DNA of 64,000 bases from Pseudomonadota bacterium (GTDB taxonomy: Bacteria; Pseudomonadota; Alphaproteobacteria; Acetobacterales; Acetobacteraceae), in NCBI GenBank assembly GCA_021846225.1, contig JAJZCG010000002.1, positions 1-64,000 of the forward strand, written 5' to 3'. A program made the translations under genes and the position numbers. The notes under the pieces were generated by a model, which was not told the origin of the DNA, made no database searches, and saw only the letters and a list, made by a program, of their open reading frames with translations. This document shows positions 56,667 to 64,000 of the stretch, in pieces. Position 1 is the stretch's first letter. Every line of letters starts with the position of its first letter.

Positions 56667-58781
56667 CTAATGCGCCTCCAGCACGGATGGTTCAGGACGG
56701 CTAAGCTCACTGCGCGTGGTTTTCACCACCGCATCGACATCGAGGATTAGCGCCACGCGGCCATCACCCATGACGGTGGCGGCGGCGATGCCGGGAACGG
56801 CGCGGTAATTGGCCTCCAGGCTTTTGATGACAACCTGGCGCTGACCGTGGATGGCATCGGCCAGCAGCACGGCGCGCACGCCGCCCTCGCCTTCCACCAG
56901 CAGGGCCACCGACTGGTCCGGCTCGACGAATTCATCGCTATAGCCAAGGGAGGCGGCGACATCGACCATCGGCACATAACCGCCGCGCAGGCGGATGACG
57001 TTGATCTCGCCATCGAGCGGGAATACGTCCGCCGCCTTGGGCTTGAGCGTTTCAACGATGGCGCCGAGCGGGATGATGAGCGTGTGGCCGCGCGCGGAGA
57101 TGACCATGCCGTCCAGCACCGCCAGGGTGAGCGGCAGGCTAAGGGTGAAGGTGGAGCCATGGCCGGGGCGCGAGGAGATGGAGATGCGCCCGCCGAGCGC
57201 CGCCACGGATTGGCGCACCACATCCATGCCGACTCCACGGCCCGAAATGTCGGAAACCGTGCTGGCTGTGGAGAAGCCCGGCAGGAAGATCAGATTGTCG
57301 ATCTCATCATCGGTGAGCGCGGCGTCCGGCGAGATCAGCCCGTTCTCAATGGCTTTTTCCTTGACGCGGGCGCGGTTGATGCCGGCGCCATCGTCGGAGA
57401 CTTCCAGCACAATGCGCCCCGAGCGGTGCAACGCGGTGAGGCGCACCAGACCTTCGGCCGGTTTGCCGGCGGCGAGGCGCTTTTCGGGGGATTCCAGCCC
57501 ATGGTCGATGGCGTTGCGGATCATGTGGGTCAACGGATCGGCGATGCGCTCGATGACGGTTTTGTCCACCTCGGTGCCTTCGCCCTCGGTGACAAGGCGC
57601 GCCTGCTTGCCGGTTTGCGCCGCAACCTCGCGCACCAGGCGCGGCATGCGCTGGAACACAGAGCGCACCGGCTGGGCGCGGATGGCCATCACGCTGTCCT
57701 GAATCTCGCGCGTTAAATGCTCAAGCTCCTCCAACGCCATGGCGACGCCAGAGGCGCGCGCGATGCCCGCCTCCAGCACGCGCTGACTCAGCATCGCCTC
57801 GTTGATGACGAGTTCGCCCACGAGATCTATCATGCGGTCCACCCGGTCGAGATCCACACGGATGGTGGCGCTGACTGCCGCGGCGCTCTCCGCCTTGGCG
57901 GCCATGACCTCCACGGGGCTTTGCTTTGCCACGGGTGCGGGCGGGGGTTCGTGATGCTCCGGCTCGGGCGGGGCGAGCGGTTCTTCCTCATCAAACACCG
58001 GCGGGGGGAAGAATTCAAAAGAGAAGCCGTTATCGCCGGTGATGACGTCTCCCGGTTTGAGCGATGGCTCGGCCGGGGTGGCGGCGGTGATCTCAAGATG
58101 GCAGTCATCCTCGACGAATTCGAAGACGTTGCGGATTGCCTGCTCGGCGCAGTCAGCTTCCAGCGTGATGTTCCAGGTGAGATAGGCGCCTTCAGGGTCC
58201 ATCTCGGAGAGTTCGGGCAGGTTGGTTGTATCCACCGTGACCTCGATGGGGCCGAGCCGGCGCAACTCGCGCAGCAGCAAGGCGGTTTCGTTGGCTTTGG
58301 CGTAGAGCGGGGGGGTTGGGGTGAAGCTGATCTGCCAGGCGGGCACGGGCGCGGCGGCCGCGGGCTGTGACTTTGGCGGGGGCGGCGGCTCGTGGCCAAG
58401 ATTGCTGATCTGGGTGAATTCCACGACCAGAGCGGCGGTGCGGGTTTCATCCACCGCGCCGTTATCACGCGCGGCGCGCACCAGATCGGCCAGAACATCG
58501 GCCGCGCGCAGCAGCAGGTTCATGACGCCGGGGCCGGTGGCGAGCGTGCCCGAACGCACCTGATCCAGCGCGGTCTCGAACACATGGGCGAAGCGAACCA
58601 GCGCATCCAAGGCAAAGATGCCCGCCCCACCCTTGATGGAATGCACCGCGCGGAAAACCGCGTTCACGGTTTCCGCCTCGGCGGCGCCGCTTTCCATCAG
58701 GATCAGCCCGGCTTCAAGCTCGGCGAGCTGTTCCTCACACTCCTGGAAAAATGTTTCGCGGATGGCTGCCATCGGGTCCAA
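56667..58781 (-). CDS. cheA: Chemotaxis histidine kinase CheA
   Basis: A 704-aa receptor-coupled kinase. P1 (Hpt) has the phospho-accepting His47 in FRAVHSIKGGAGIFALDALV. A second region (about 145-230) is CheY/P2-like. P3 dimerisation (DRVDRMIDLVGELVINEAML) precedes the P4 ATPase (N box HMIRNAIDHGLESPEKRL, G1 VSDDGAGINRARV, G2 SGRGVGMDVVRQSV, GHGSTFTLSLPLT). The C-terminal P5 regulatory domain is CheW-like (LDGMVISARGHTLIIPLGAI). All catalytic boxes are intact. It lies 17 bp downstream of cheY. Confidence 0.97.
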   Translation of the reverse strand: MDPMAAIRETFFQECEEQLAELEAGLILMESGAAEAETVNAVFRAVHSIKGGAGIFALDALVRFAHVFETALDQVRSGTLATGPGVMNLLLRAADVLADLVRAARDNGAVDETRTAALVVEFTQISNLGHEPPPPPKSQPAAAAPVPAWQISFTPTPPLYAKANETALLLRELRRLGPIEVTVDTTNLPELSEMDPEGAYLTWNITLEADCAEQAIRNVFEFVEDDCHLEITAATPAEPSLKPGDVITGDNGFSFEFFPPPVFDEEEPLAPPEPEHHEPPPAPVAKQSPVEVMAAKAESAAAVSATIRVDLDRVDRMIDLVGELVINEAMLSQRVLEAGIARASGVAMALEELEHLTREIQDSVMAIRAQPVRSVFQRMPRLVREVAAQTGKQARLVTEGEGTEVDKTVIERIADPLTHMIRNAIDHGLESPEKRLAAGKPAEGLVRLTALHRSGRIVLEVSDDGAGINRARVKEKAIENGLISPDAALTDDEIDNLIFLPGFSTASTVSDISGRGVGMDVVRQSVAALGGRISISSRPGHGSTFTLSLPLTLAVLDGMVISARGHTLIIPLGAIVETLKPKAADVFPLDGEINVIRLRGGYVPMVDVAASLGYSDEFVEPDQSVALLVEGEGGVRAVLLADAIHGQRQVVIKSLEANYRAVPGIAAATVMGDGRVALILDVDAVVKTTRSELSRPEPSVLEAH

Positions 58782-58798
58782 TGGATTAACTCCTGCGT

Positions 58799-59164
58799 TC
58801 AGGCCGCGACGCGGCGAATGGCTTCAACCAGCTTGATGGGATCGAAGGGTTTGACGATCCACCCGGTGGCGCCAGCCGCGCGGGCGCGGTTTTTTTTCTC
58901 GGCGTCAACCTCGGTGGTGAGGACCAAAACAGGCGTCGAACGGCGGGTCTCATCGCGCCGGACTGCCTCGATGAAGCCAAACCCATCCATGCGCGGCATG
59001 TTGATGTCGGTGACAATGACATCCGGCCGTTCCGTCTCCAAAACTTCCAGCCCGTGCAGGCCATCCTCGGCTTGCAATACGCGAAAGCCCGCCGCAAGCA
59101 GCGAATGCCGCAACATGTCCCGCATCGCGCGGGAGTCATCGACTGTGAGAACGGTCGTGCTCAT
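58799..59164 (-). CDS. cheY: Chemotaxis response regulator CheY
   Basis: A 121-aa single-domain receiver that carries the phosphoryl signal to the motility machinery: acidic pocket VDDSRAMRDM (Asp9, Asp10), phospho-acceptor Asp53 in IVTDINMPRMDGFGFI, switch Thr/Ser in VLVLTTEVD, and Lys105 in GWIVKPFDP. The start at 59164 shares one base with the STAS gene stop (TAATG). No flagellar or pilus motor gene is in the window, so the output is unknown. Confidence 0.96.
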   Translation of the reverse strand: MSTTVLTVDDSRAMRDMLRHSLLAAGFRVLQAEDGLHGLEVLETERPDVIVTDINMPRMDGFGFIEAVRRDETRRSTPVLVLTTEVDAEKKNRARAAGATGWIVKPFDPIKLVEAIRRVAA

Positions 59165-59463
59165 TAAGGCAGTTCCTTGCAATATGTTAGTGTTTTTGGA
59201 GCGACGCCAAACAGGTTGAGAGTGGTGAGAAAATCCTCGGAGCAATCAGCCAGGCTGAGATCCTGCTCATCCGCCGCCCAGGCCGCGCGCGCGGCAAGCA
59301 AAACCTGCAGGCATTGCGCGCCGAGACGCTGCACGTCACCCGCGTTGAGGCTAAGGGGACGCCCGCGCAGGGTGAGCAAATTCTCCAGCAGGGCGGCGGC
59401 GGCTGTAAGGTCCAGAATTGGCGGGAGGGCCAGGGTATCCGCGCCGGGGTGAATGTGTTCCAT
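59164..59463 (-). CDS. STAS domain protein in the che operon
   Basis: A 99-aa single STAS domain, a fold used by anti-anti-sigma factors and other phospho-switch proteins: LPPILDLTAAAALLENLLTLRG, LNAGDVQRLGAQCLQVLLAA, LSLADCSEDFLTTLNLFG. The serine phosphorylated in SpoIIAA-type proteins is not obvious, as the usual D-S-S/T-x-G segment is replaced by GDVQRLGAQ. It stands between the first MCP and cheY. STAS genes recur at this position in some alphaproteobacterial che clusters. Its role is not established. Confidence 0.88.
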   Translation of the reverse strand: MEHIHPGADTLALPPILDLTAAAALLENLLTLRGRPLSLNAGDVQRLGAQCLQVLLAARAAWAADEQDLSLADCSEDFLTTLNLFGVAPKTLTYCKELP

Positions 59464-59492
59464 GATGCTTCCTGATTTTGATGGCCCGGGGA

Positions 59493-61463
59493 TTAGAACT
59501 CGTCCCAGTCTTCGGCGGCGGGGGCGGAAGGTTCGGTATTATGAGATACCGAAATGAATTTTCCGGATGGAGCGTGGACGGGGATGCGCGATTTCCGGCG
59601 CGCGGTCTCCTGGGCTGCGGGTTGGGGCTGCGTCTGGGGCGGAGGCGGAAGCTCGGCATGGCTGGTCTCGAACTGGGCAACCAGGCGGGCAAGCTCCTCG
59701 GCCTCGGCGACGAGGCTGTGGCTGGCGGCGGTGGTTTGCTCGACCATGGCGGCGTTCTGCTGGGTGACCTTATCCATTTGGTTGACGGCGGCGTTCACCT
59801 CCGCGAGGCCGGTTGCCTGCTCCTGCGCCGAGGCGGCGATTTCATTCACCAGGCTGTTGAGCCGCTCCACCTGTTCCACGATGCGCCCAAGCGCCTTGCC
59901 GGTTTCGCCCACCAGGCGCACGCCGGTGGCCACTTGCTGCCCCGAGGCGGAGATGAGGGCTTTGATCTCTTTCGCGGCATCGGCCGAGCGTTGCGCCAGG
60001 GCGCGAACCTCGGTGGCCACCACGGCAAAGCCGCGCCCGGCATCCCCTGCCCGCGCCGCCTCCACACCGGCGTTGAGCGCCAGTAAATTCGTCTGAAAGG
60101 CGATTTCGTCAATCACGCCGATGATGTTGCCGATCTGGCGGGAAGATGTCTCGATCCCCGACATCGCGCCAACCGTGTCGCTCACCACGGCGCCGGAGCG
60201 CTCGGCATCACCGCGCGCGGCATTGACAACATCGCGCGCCGCATTCGCACCCTCAGAGGTTTTACGAACCGTGGCGGTGATTTCATCCAGCGCCGCGGCG
60301 GTTTCCTCCAGGCTGGCCGCCTGCTGTTCCGTGCGGTGGGAGAGATCATCCGAGGCCTGGCGGATTTCCCCGGCGCCGGCGCGCACACCATGAGTGTTCT
60401 GGGCGATCGAGCCCATGGTCGCCTCCAGCGTTTCCATGGCGCGGTTGAAATCGCCGCGCAGTTTTTCGTATTCAGCGGCGAAATTCGCGGTCAGACGGAA
60501 TTGCAGATTGCCCAGGGCGAGGCGTTCCAGCCCGGCCGCCAGCGAATCGACAACAAATTTCTGCTGTTCGAGAAAGCCGGTTCTGGCCTGTTCATCGGCA
60601 GCGCGCTGCTGCTCGGCCTTGTGCGCGGCTTCCCGGGCTTTTTCCTCAAGGAGGAGCTTCTGCAAAGCGGATTCCTTGAAGATTTGCACGGTGTGCGCCA
60701 TGTTCCCGACTTCATCCTTGCGGTCACGCCCGGTTACATCCACTTGCAGGTCGCCGCCGGCCAGGCGCTCCATATTGCCTTGCAGTTGCTTCAGAGGGTT
60801 GATGAGCCAGCTGTTGATGGCGAAGAAGGCGGCGATGACCGCCAAGACCAAACCACCGATGATGATGAGGAATGTGAGCATGACGGTTGTGCTGGAACTC
60901 TGGTCCAGCGCGGCTGCGGCATTGCTGGCCTGGATCTGGAGCTTTGAGCGCTCCGCGGTCATGGCGGCGGCGGCGGGCTGAAAGCCGGGCATGCAGGAAG
61001 TGATGAACTCCTGCTGTGTGGTCACCTCTTCATAGGTCGTCGTGGCGGCGATGGCGTCAGTAATGGTTTTGGCGCATGTCGTATTGATCAGGTCGTCGCC
61101 TTGCTTCTGCAGGATTTGCAGCGCTGGCGCCTCGTCCGGGAGCAAACGCGCGGCGCTCTCCAGATGTGTGTCAAAAGCGGAATGGTCCAAGACAAGCCGG
61201 GACCCGGCGTTGGTGGTGTTGGTGATGAGCAGAACGCCGATGTCCGCCTGCATCGCGCTCATATCCCGATTTGATTGCGTGAGCAGATTCGCCGCCGCGC
61301 CGGATTTTTCAATGACCTGCCGGTAGCCCGTGGCGATGCCCTGCAGCTGCCCGGTTGTATAAAACGCGCCGCCGACACCAAAAACGCCGAAAATTCCCAG
61401 GATAACGAGGAATTTTGCAATAATTGGCAGATTCTTCACGCGACGGCTCCTTGCTCGTTTCAC
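59493..61463 (-). CDS. Methyl-accepting chemotaxis protein (first copy)
   Basis: A 656-aa receptor heading the chemotaxis operon. The first membrane helix is [20 protein letters not shown] (about 18-37). A periplasmic four-helix-type sensor (about 40-185) includes a pair of cysteines (TTCAKTITD and ITSCMPGF). The second helix is [23 protein letters not shown] (about 193-215). HAMP and signalling domains follow with [20 protein letters not shown] and [16 protein letters not shown]. The chain ends AEDWDEF, a W-x-x-F pentapeptide like the NWETF tether that binds CheR/CheB. The signalling half is almost the same as in the second MCP. Confidence 0.95.
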   Translation of the reverse strand: MKRARSRRVKNLPIIAKFLVILGIFGVFGVGGAFYTTGQLQGIATGYRQVIEKSGAAANLLTQSNRDMSAMQADIGVLLITNTTNAGSRLVLDHSAFDTHLESAARLLPDEAPALQILQKQGDDLINTTCAKTITDAIAATTTYEEVTTQQEFITSCMPGFQPAAAAMTAERSKLQIQASNAAAALDQSSSTTVMLTFLIIIGGLVLAVIAAFFAINSWLINPLKQLQGNMERLAGGDLQVDVTGRDRKDEVGNMAHTVQIFKESALQKLLLEEKAREAAHKAEQQRAADEQARTGFLEQQKFVVDSLAAGLERLALGNLQFRLTANFAAEYEKLRGDFNRAMETLEATMGSIAQNTHGVRAGAGEIRQASDDLSHRTEQQAASLEETAAALDEITATVRKTSEGANAARDVVNAARGDAERSGAVVSDTVGAMSGIETSSRQIGNIIGVIDEIAFQTNLLALNAGVEAARAGDAGRGFAVVATEVRALAQRSADAAKEIKALISASGQQVATGVRLVGETGKALGRIVEQVERLNSLVNEIAASAQEQATGLAEVNAAVNQMDKVTQQNAAMVEQTTAASHSLVAEAEELARLVAQFETSHAELPPPPQTQPQPAAQETARRKSRIPVHAPSGKFISVSHNTEPSAPAAEDWDEF

Positions 61464-61656
61464 GCAGCCCGCAATAGCGCCTTCGCCGCAAGCTGCCCCA
61501 TGTCCTGGAGCCGACTATGCCCTGTGAGGTTTAATGTTTCGTATCCAAGTTGACGATTTGGCGGTGGGCAGACGCGCGCCGGGCCTGCCACGTTGCCGCG
61601 GCAAGCCCGGGGATTGAGCGTTAAAAACAGGTGCGGCCCCTTGCGGGGCGCCGGGT
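61464..61656. promoter_or_regulatory. Intergenic region between cpaE and the che operon
   Basis: A 193-bp gap that must contain the che operon promoter if the operon is independent. Besides the cpaE terminator it holds a strong hairpin: CCGGGCCTGCC (61579-61589) and GGCAAGCCCGG (61600-61610), 10 of 11 pairs around a 10-bp loop. No confident -35/-10 boxes were seen. Confidence 0.45.
61623..61649 (-). terminator. Putative terminator of cpaE
   Basis: On the minus strand GCCCC-GCAA-GGGGC forms a five-pair stem with a GNRA-like tetraloop (plus coordinates 61636-61649), and TTTTT follows 8 bases later (61627-61623). It lies just after the cpaE stop at 61657, which would insulate the che operon. 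Confidence 0.5.
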
Positions 61657-62865
61657 TCAGTTACTGAACATGCGCTTCCACACGGAGGGAGGGTGTTCAC
61701 CCTGTTTCTCGGGGCCGCCGCCGGTGATGGCGGTGGCGATTTCCAGCACGGCCTTGCTGTAGGCCGCGGGCAGGAATTCCTGCGCCCGGCCCAGGTTCTG
61801 GCTCTTGGTCAACCCGGTGGTGTAGGGCAGCGTATGGTCAATGGCGCGGCCCAGGGCCGACTCCATGGCGCTGGCGGTTAGGGTTTCCTGGGTTCTCGGG
61901 CAGAGGTTATTACTTACCAGGATGCTGCGCTGGCCGTCGCTGGCGGTTTCGCGCCCGCGCATGATCCGCGCGGCATTACGCACGGCGAGGATCGTGGGGT
62001 CGGCCAGCATGACGAGGAAGCCGCATTGCTCCAGCACGGCGTTGACCACCGCGCCGCTGCGCGAAGCGGTATCGAGAACCACGAAATGGAAATGCTCGAC
62101 CAATACGGCGAGCAGCTCCTTCAAACTATCCGGGGTGATGGGGTCGGCGGCCATGAGGTCGTTATCGGCGGTGAGCGTGAACAGCCGCGGCCCGCGCAAG
62201 GTGAGGATTTTTTCCAGCCCCAGATGGTCCAGCCCGGCGATGTTCTGCAGCGCCGCCACGAGGCCATGGCTGGGCGGCAGGTTGAACACCAGGTTCACCG
62301 CGCCGTTGTAGACGTCCAGATCAACCACCACCGTCCGGCGTGAGAATCCATGGGCCAGATGCCAGGCCAGGCTGCAGGCCAGGGTGGTGGCGCCGGCGCC
62401 GCCGCGTGCGCCGAGCACGGCGATGGTTTTGCCGGCACGCGGGGCGCGGACGGGCTCGCCGGCATGCGCGCCCAGGTTAAGGCCGCGGCGCAGCATGGCC
62501 GCGGTGAAGGGCTTGAGCAGATAATCAGCGACGCCGAGCTGCATGAGATCACGGAACAGGCCGACATCGTTACGGTCGCCAGCGACAATGATGCGCGTGC
62601 CGGGCTCGGCGAGGTTGGCGACGCGGGTCATGTCGTTCAGCGGCGCGGGGGAATCGGATATATCAACCAGTATCTGGTGCGGCCAGGATGGAAGGGTTTT
62701 GACAAAGTCGAGCGCGTCGCCGATGCCGCCTTGCCGGACCACGGCGTTCTTCAATTCAAGGTCGAACACCAGGGACTGCACAAGGTCGCGGTTGTCCGGG
62801 TCACTGAGAAAGGCCACAAGCTCCAGCGCGCGGGCGGGCTCATTATGTTCGGCTGTTTCGTTCAT
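61657..62865 (-). CDS. CpaE/TadZ-like ParA-family ATPase
   Basis: About 402 residues. Residues 1-130 form a receiver-like domain (VAFLSDPDNRDLVQSLVF, ILVDISDSPAPLNDM, GVADYLLKPFTAAMLRR). This is followed by a MinD/ParA-type ATPase (VLGARGGAGATTLACSLAWHLA, TVVVDLDVYNGAVNLVF, FHFVVLDTASRSGAVVNAVL). The deviant Walker A reads GGAGATT, without the usual GKT lysine, as in many CpaE/TadZ proteins. CpaE normally positions Tad/Flp pilus machinery at a pole, but no other tad gene is here. I prefer ATG 62865, since AGGGG lies seven bases before it; ATG 62871 is also possible. Confidence 0.87.
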   Translation of the reverse strand: MNETAEHNEPARALELVAFLSDPDNRDLVQSLVFDLELKNAVVRQGGIGDALDFVKTLPSWPHQILVDISDSPAPLNDMTRVANLAEPGTRIIVAGDRNDVGLFRDLMQLGVADYLLKPFTAAMLRRGLNLGAHAGEPVRAPRAGKTIAVLGARGGAGATTLACSLAWHLAHGFSRRTVVVDLDVYNGAVNLVFNLPPSHGLVAALQNIAGLDHLGLEKILTLRGPRLFTLTADNDLMAADPITPDSLKELLAVLVEHFHFVVLDTASRSGAVVNAVLEQCGFLVMLADPTILAVRNAARIMRGRETASDGQRSILVSNNLCPRTQETLTASAMESALGRAIDHTLPYTTGLTKSQNLGRAQEFLPAAYSKAVLEIATAITGGGPEKQGEHPPSVWKRMFSN

Positions 62866-63064
62866 ATTCATTCCCCTGCACCAGGAAACAGGTGCGAAGC
62901 ATTAACGGCATGGAAGAAAGCCGCATTGACCGGGATCAAGCGGGAACAGGGACCGGGCGGCGGGGGCGATACCCCCTGAGTTTAGCCAAAAGTCTTTAAA
63001 AATCAGGCACAACGCCAGCCACTATAATAAAGATGCGGGGCGTTGAGAAGCCTGTGCGCCGGAC
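62866..63064. other. Intergenic stretch between csp and cpaE
   Basis: About 200 bp that should hold the cpaE promoter on the minus strand. It is GC-rich near cpaE and AT-richer near 62990-63030 (for example CTTTAAAAATCAGG). No gene or RNA was recognised. Confidence 0.4.
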
Positions 63065-63093
63065 AAAAAAAAGGCGGTGCAAACTGCACCGCC
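63065..63093 (-). terminator. Rho-independent terminator of the cold-shock gene
   Basis: On the plus strand GGCGGTGC (63073-63080) and GCACCGCC (63086-63093) form an 8-bp perfect stem with loop AAACT. The eight A residues at 63065-63072 become a T8 tract after the hairpin on the minus strand. It lies 23 bp after the csp stop codon. Confidence 0.93.
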
Positions 63094-63115
63094 CCATTCC
63101 TCCGGCAAGCGGCGA

Positions 63116-63322
63116 TTAGCCGGCCTGCAGATTTTCCGCCGAGAGCTTGCCCTGCTGGCCAGCCTGAATCTCGTAGCGAATCTTCTGGCCCTCGTTGAGG
63201 GTGCCAAGGCTGGAACGCTCAACAGCTGAAATGTGCACGAACACATCCTTGGAGCCGTCGTCGGGCTGGATGAAACCATAACCCTTGGTTGCGTTAAACC
63301 ACTTCACTGTACCTGATGCCAT
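63116..63322 (-). CDS. Cold-shock protein (CspA family)
   Basis: A 68-aa single OB-fold RNA chaperone. It starts [20 protein letters not shown], containing RNP1 (K-G-Y-G-F-I), then DVFVHISAV (RNP2), and ends [18 protein letters not shown]. The ATG is preceded by TAGGAG at good spacing. The predicted promoter would leave a leader of about 120 nt, the arrangement typical of cold-inducible csp genes. It is monocistronic with a strong terminator. Confidence 0.96.
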   Translation of the reverse strand: MASGTVKWFNATKGYGFIQPDDGSKDVFVHISAVERSSLGTLNEGQKIRYEIQAGQQGKLSAENLQAG

Positions 63323-63451
63323 GTCGCATCTCCTAACAAACAGCGACCCGCAACATGCAGGCCAAAATACTCTTCAGATTGTTGGGGAAGCGTCGGACCG
63401 CAAAAGCAGAGAAAACACGCAACAACAAGAAACGAAAAGCGCCGTGGCCAC

Positions 63452-63480
63452 CTTATACGCCAGTTTTGCCCGGACCACAA
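63452..63480 (-). promoter_or_regulatory. Predicted sigma-70-type promoter of the cold-shock gene
   Basis: On the minus strand TTGTGG (63480-63475) and TATAAG (63457-63452) are separated by exactly 17 bp. Transcription would start near 63445, giving a leader of about 120 nt before the csp start at 63322. The -35 box is only a partial match. Confidence 0.5.
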
Positions 63481-63488
63481 ACAATGAA

Positions 63489-63998
63489 TTAAGGCGCGAA
63501 GGGGAGACGGGCCTGGATTGCCCCCGCCCCGGGCAGGGCAGATGCCTGAAATCCGCCGCCCAGGTCCTGGAACAGGGCAACACTGGCCAGCAGGCGGTTT
63601 TGCTGCACGGCAAGCGCAGCCTGCTGGTCGCCCAGCAGGATGACCTGGGCGCTCACCACCGTGGTGTAATTCACGGTGCCGGCCTGATACTGGTTGAGGG
63701 CGATGCGCAGGGCGCTTTGCGCATCGGCCACGGCGCGGGCCTCCACCTGCGCCTGCGCCGCGAGAATCCGCAAACCTGAGAGATCGTTCTCCACTCCCTG
63801 CAGGGCGCTCAGCACGGTTTGCCGGTAGGTCTGCACGCTCTGGTCATAGGCGAATTCCGCCGCGCGCACGCTGGCGCTGCGGGTGCCGCCCGCGAACAGG
63901 GTGGATGAGACGCTAGCGCCCAGCGACCACAGGCTGTTGCTGACAGAGAACAGCCCGCCGATGGGGTCCGCCGCGTAGCCGCCCAGCGCGGAGAGGCT
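63489..63998 (-). CDS. TolC/NodT-type outer-membrane efflux protein, C-terminal part (5' end outside window)
   Basis: The last 169 residues of an outer-membrane factor: SLWSLGASVSSTLFAGGTR, VRAAEFAYDQSVQTYRQTVL, SALQGVENDLSGLRILAAQ, then ALRIALNQYQAGTVNYTTVV and LFQDLGGGF. These are the second-repeat helices and equatorial strands of RND outer-membrane channels. It is distinct in sequence from the NodT lipoprotein at 49129. The gene runs off the right end of the window, so a lipobox or partner pump genes cannot be checked. The stop lies 9 bp from the predicted csp -35 box. Confidence 0.9.
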   Translation of the reverse strand, partial: SLSALGGYAADPIGGLFSVSNSLWSLGASVSSTLFAGGTRSASVRAAEFAYDQSVQTYRQTVLSALQGVENDLSGLRILAAQAQVEARAVADAQSALRIALNQYQAGTVNYTTVVSAQVILLGDQQAALAVQQNRLLASVALFQDLGGGFQASALPGAGAIQARLPFAP

Positions 63999-64000
63999 TA

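Overview
The window is about 64 kb of GC-rich chromosomal DNA from an alphaproteobacterium. Gene order and content (guaB-rsmB-guaA, mutM next to ubiE-coaBC-dut, dapD-dapE, a che operon with cheD but no classical cheZ, an orphan cpaE) point to Rhodospirillales/Acetobacteraceae, perhaps an Acidiphilium- or Acidocella-like acidophile. The family assignment is inference from gene order only; there is no rRNA or other phylogenetic anchor in the window. Most genes are core housekeeping genes packed with 1-4 bp stop/start overlaps.

Layout. 1-6.7 kb: DNA topology and repair block with the dprA 3' end, topA, a pdeM-like gene with a degraded active site, a photolyase and an intact PPP-type phosphatase, followed on the minus strand by a metallo-beta-lactamase-fold hydrolase and a methyltransferase. 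7.6-14.6 kb: an accessory island of lower GC with two small membrane proteins, orphan inverted repeats, and a sulfotransferase plus a 1345-residue glycine-rich autotransporter. 14.6-20.4 kb: minus-strand purine and RNA-modification genes (guaB-rsmB-GNAT-guaA; ppx/gppA-rlmE). 21.5-22.2 kb: tRNA-Gln(CTG), a corA 3' remnant and sufE. 22.3-24.1 kb: a divergent pair of Roadblock/LC7 genes, one fused to a globin sensor domain. 24.2-32 kb: parC, recO, an M20 peptidase, a 65-bp tandem repeat array, dapE and dapD. 31-45 kb: grpE, a YhdP/AsmA-like protein, glnE, bcp, a glycosyltransferase, a GAF-GGDEF cyclase, mutM, ubiE, coaBC, dut and a Sel1-repeat protein. 45.7-50.6 kb: a small DUF2892 membrane protein, a two-gene ABC importer without a binding protein, and an outer-membrane efflux lipoprotein. 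50.8-61.5 kb: an eleven-gene chemotaxis operon on the minus strand (MCP-STAS-cheY-cheA-cheW-cheR-cheB-cheD-small helical protein-MCP-cheW). 61.6-64 kb: orphan cpaE/tadZ, a cold-shock gene, and the 3' end of a second TolC/NodT-type gene.

The strongest candidate for an undescribed system is the divergent Roadblock pair at 22.3-24.1 kb. A Roadblock/LC7 domain is joined through a PIAE-repeat linker to a protoglobin/globin-coupled-sensor domain, and a close stand-alone Roadblock paralogue faces it. This looks like a haem-based gas sensor wired to a Roadblock-type regulator. Other points of note are the chemotaxis operon with a CheZ-like D-L-x-x-Q protein and an adjacent ParA-like gene, the autotransporter/sulfotransferase pair, and the inactive-looking PdeM.
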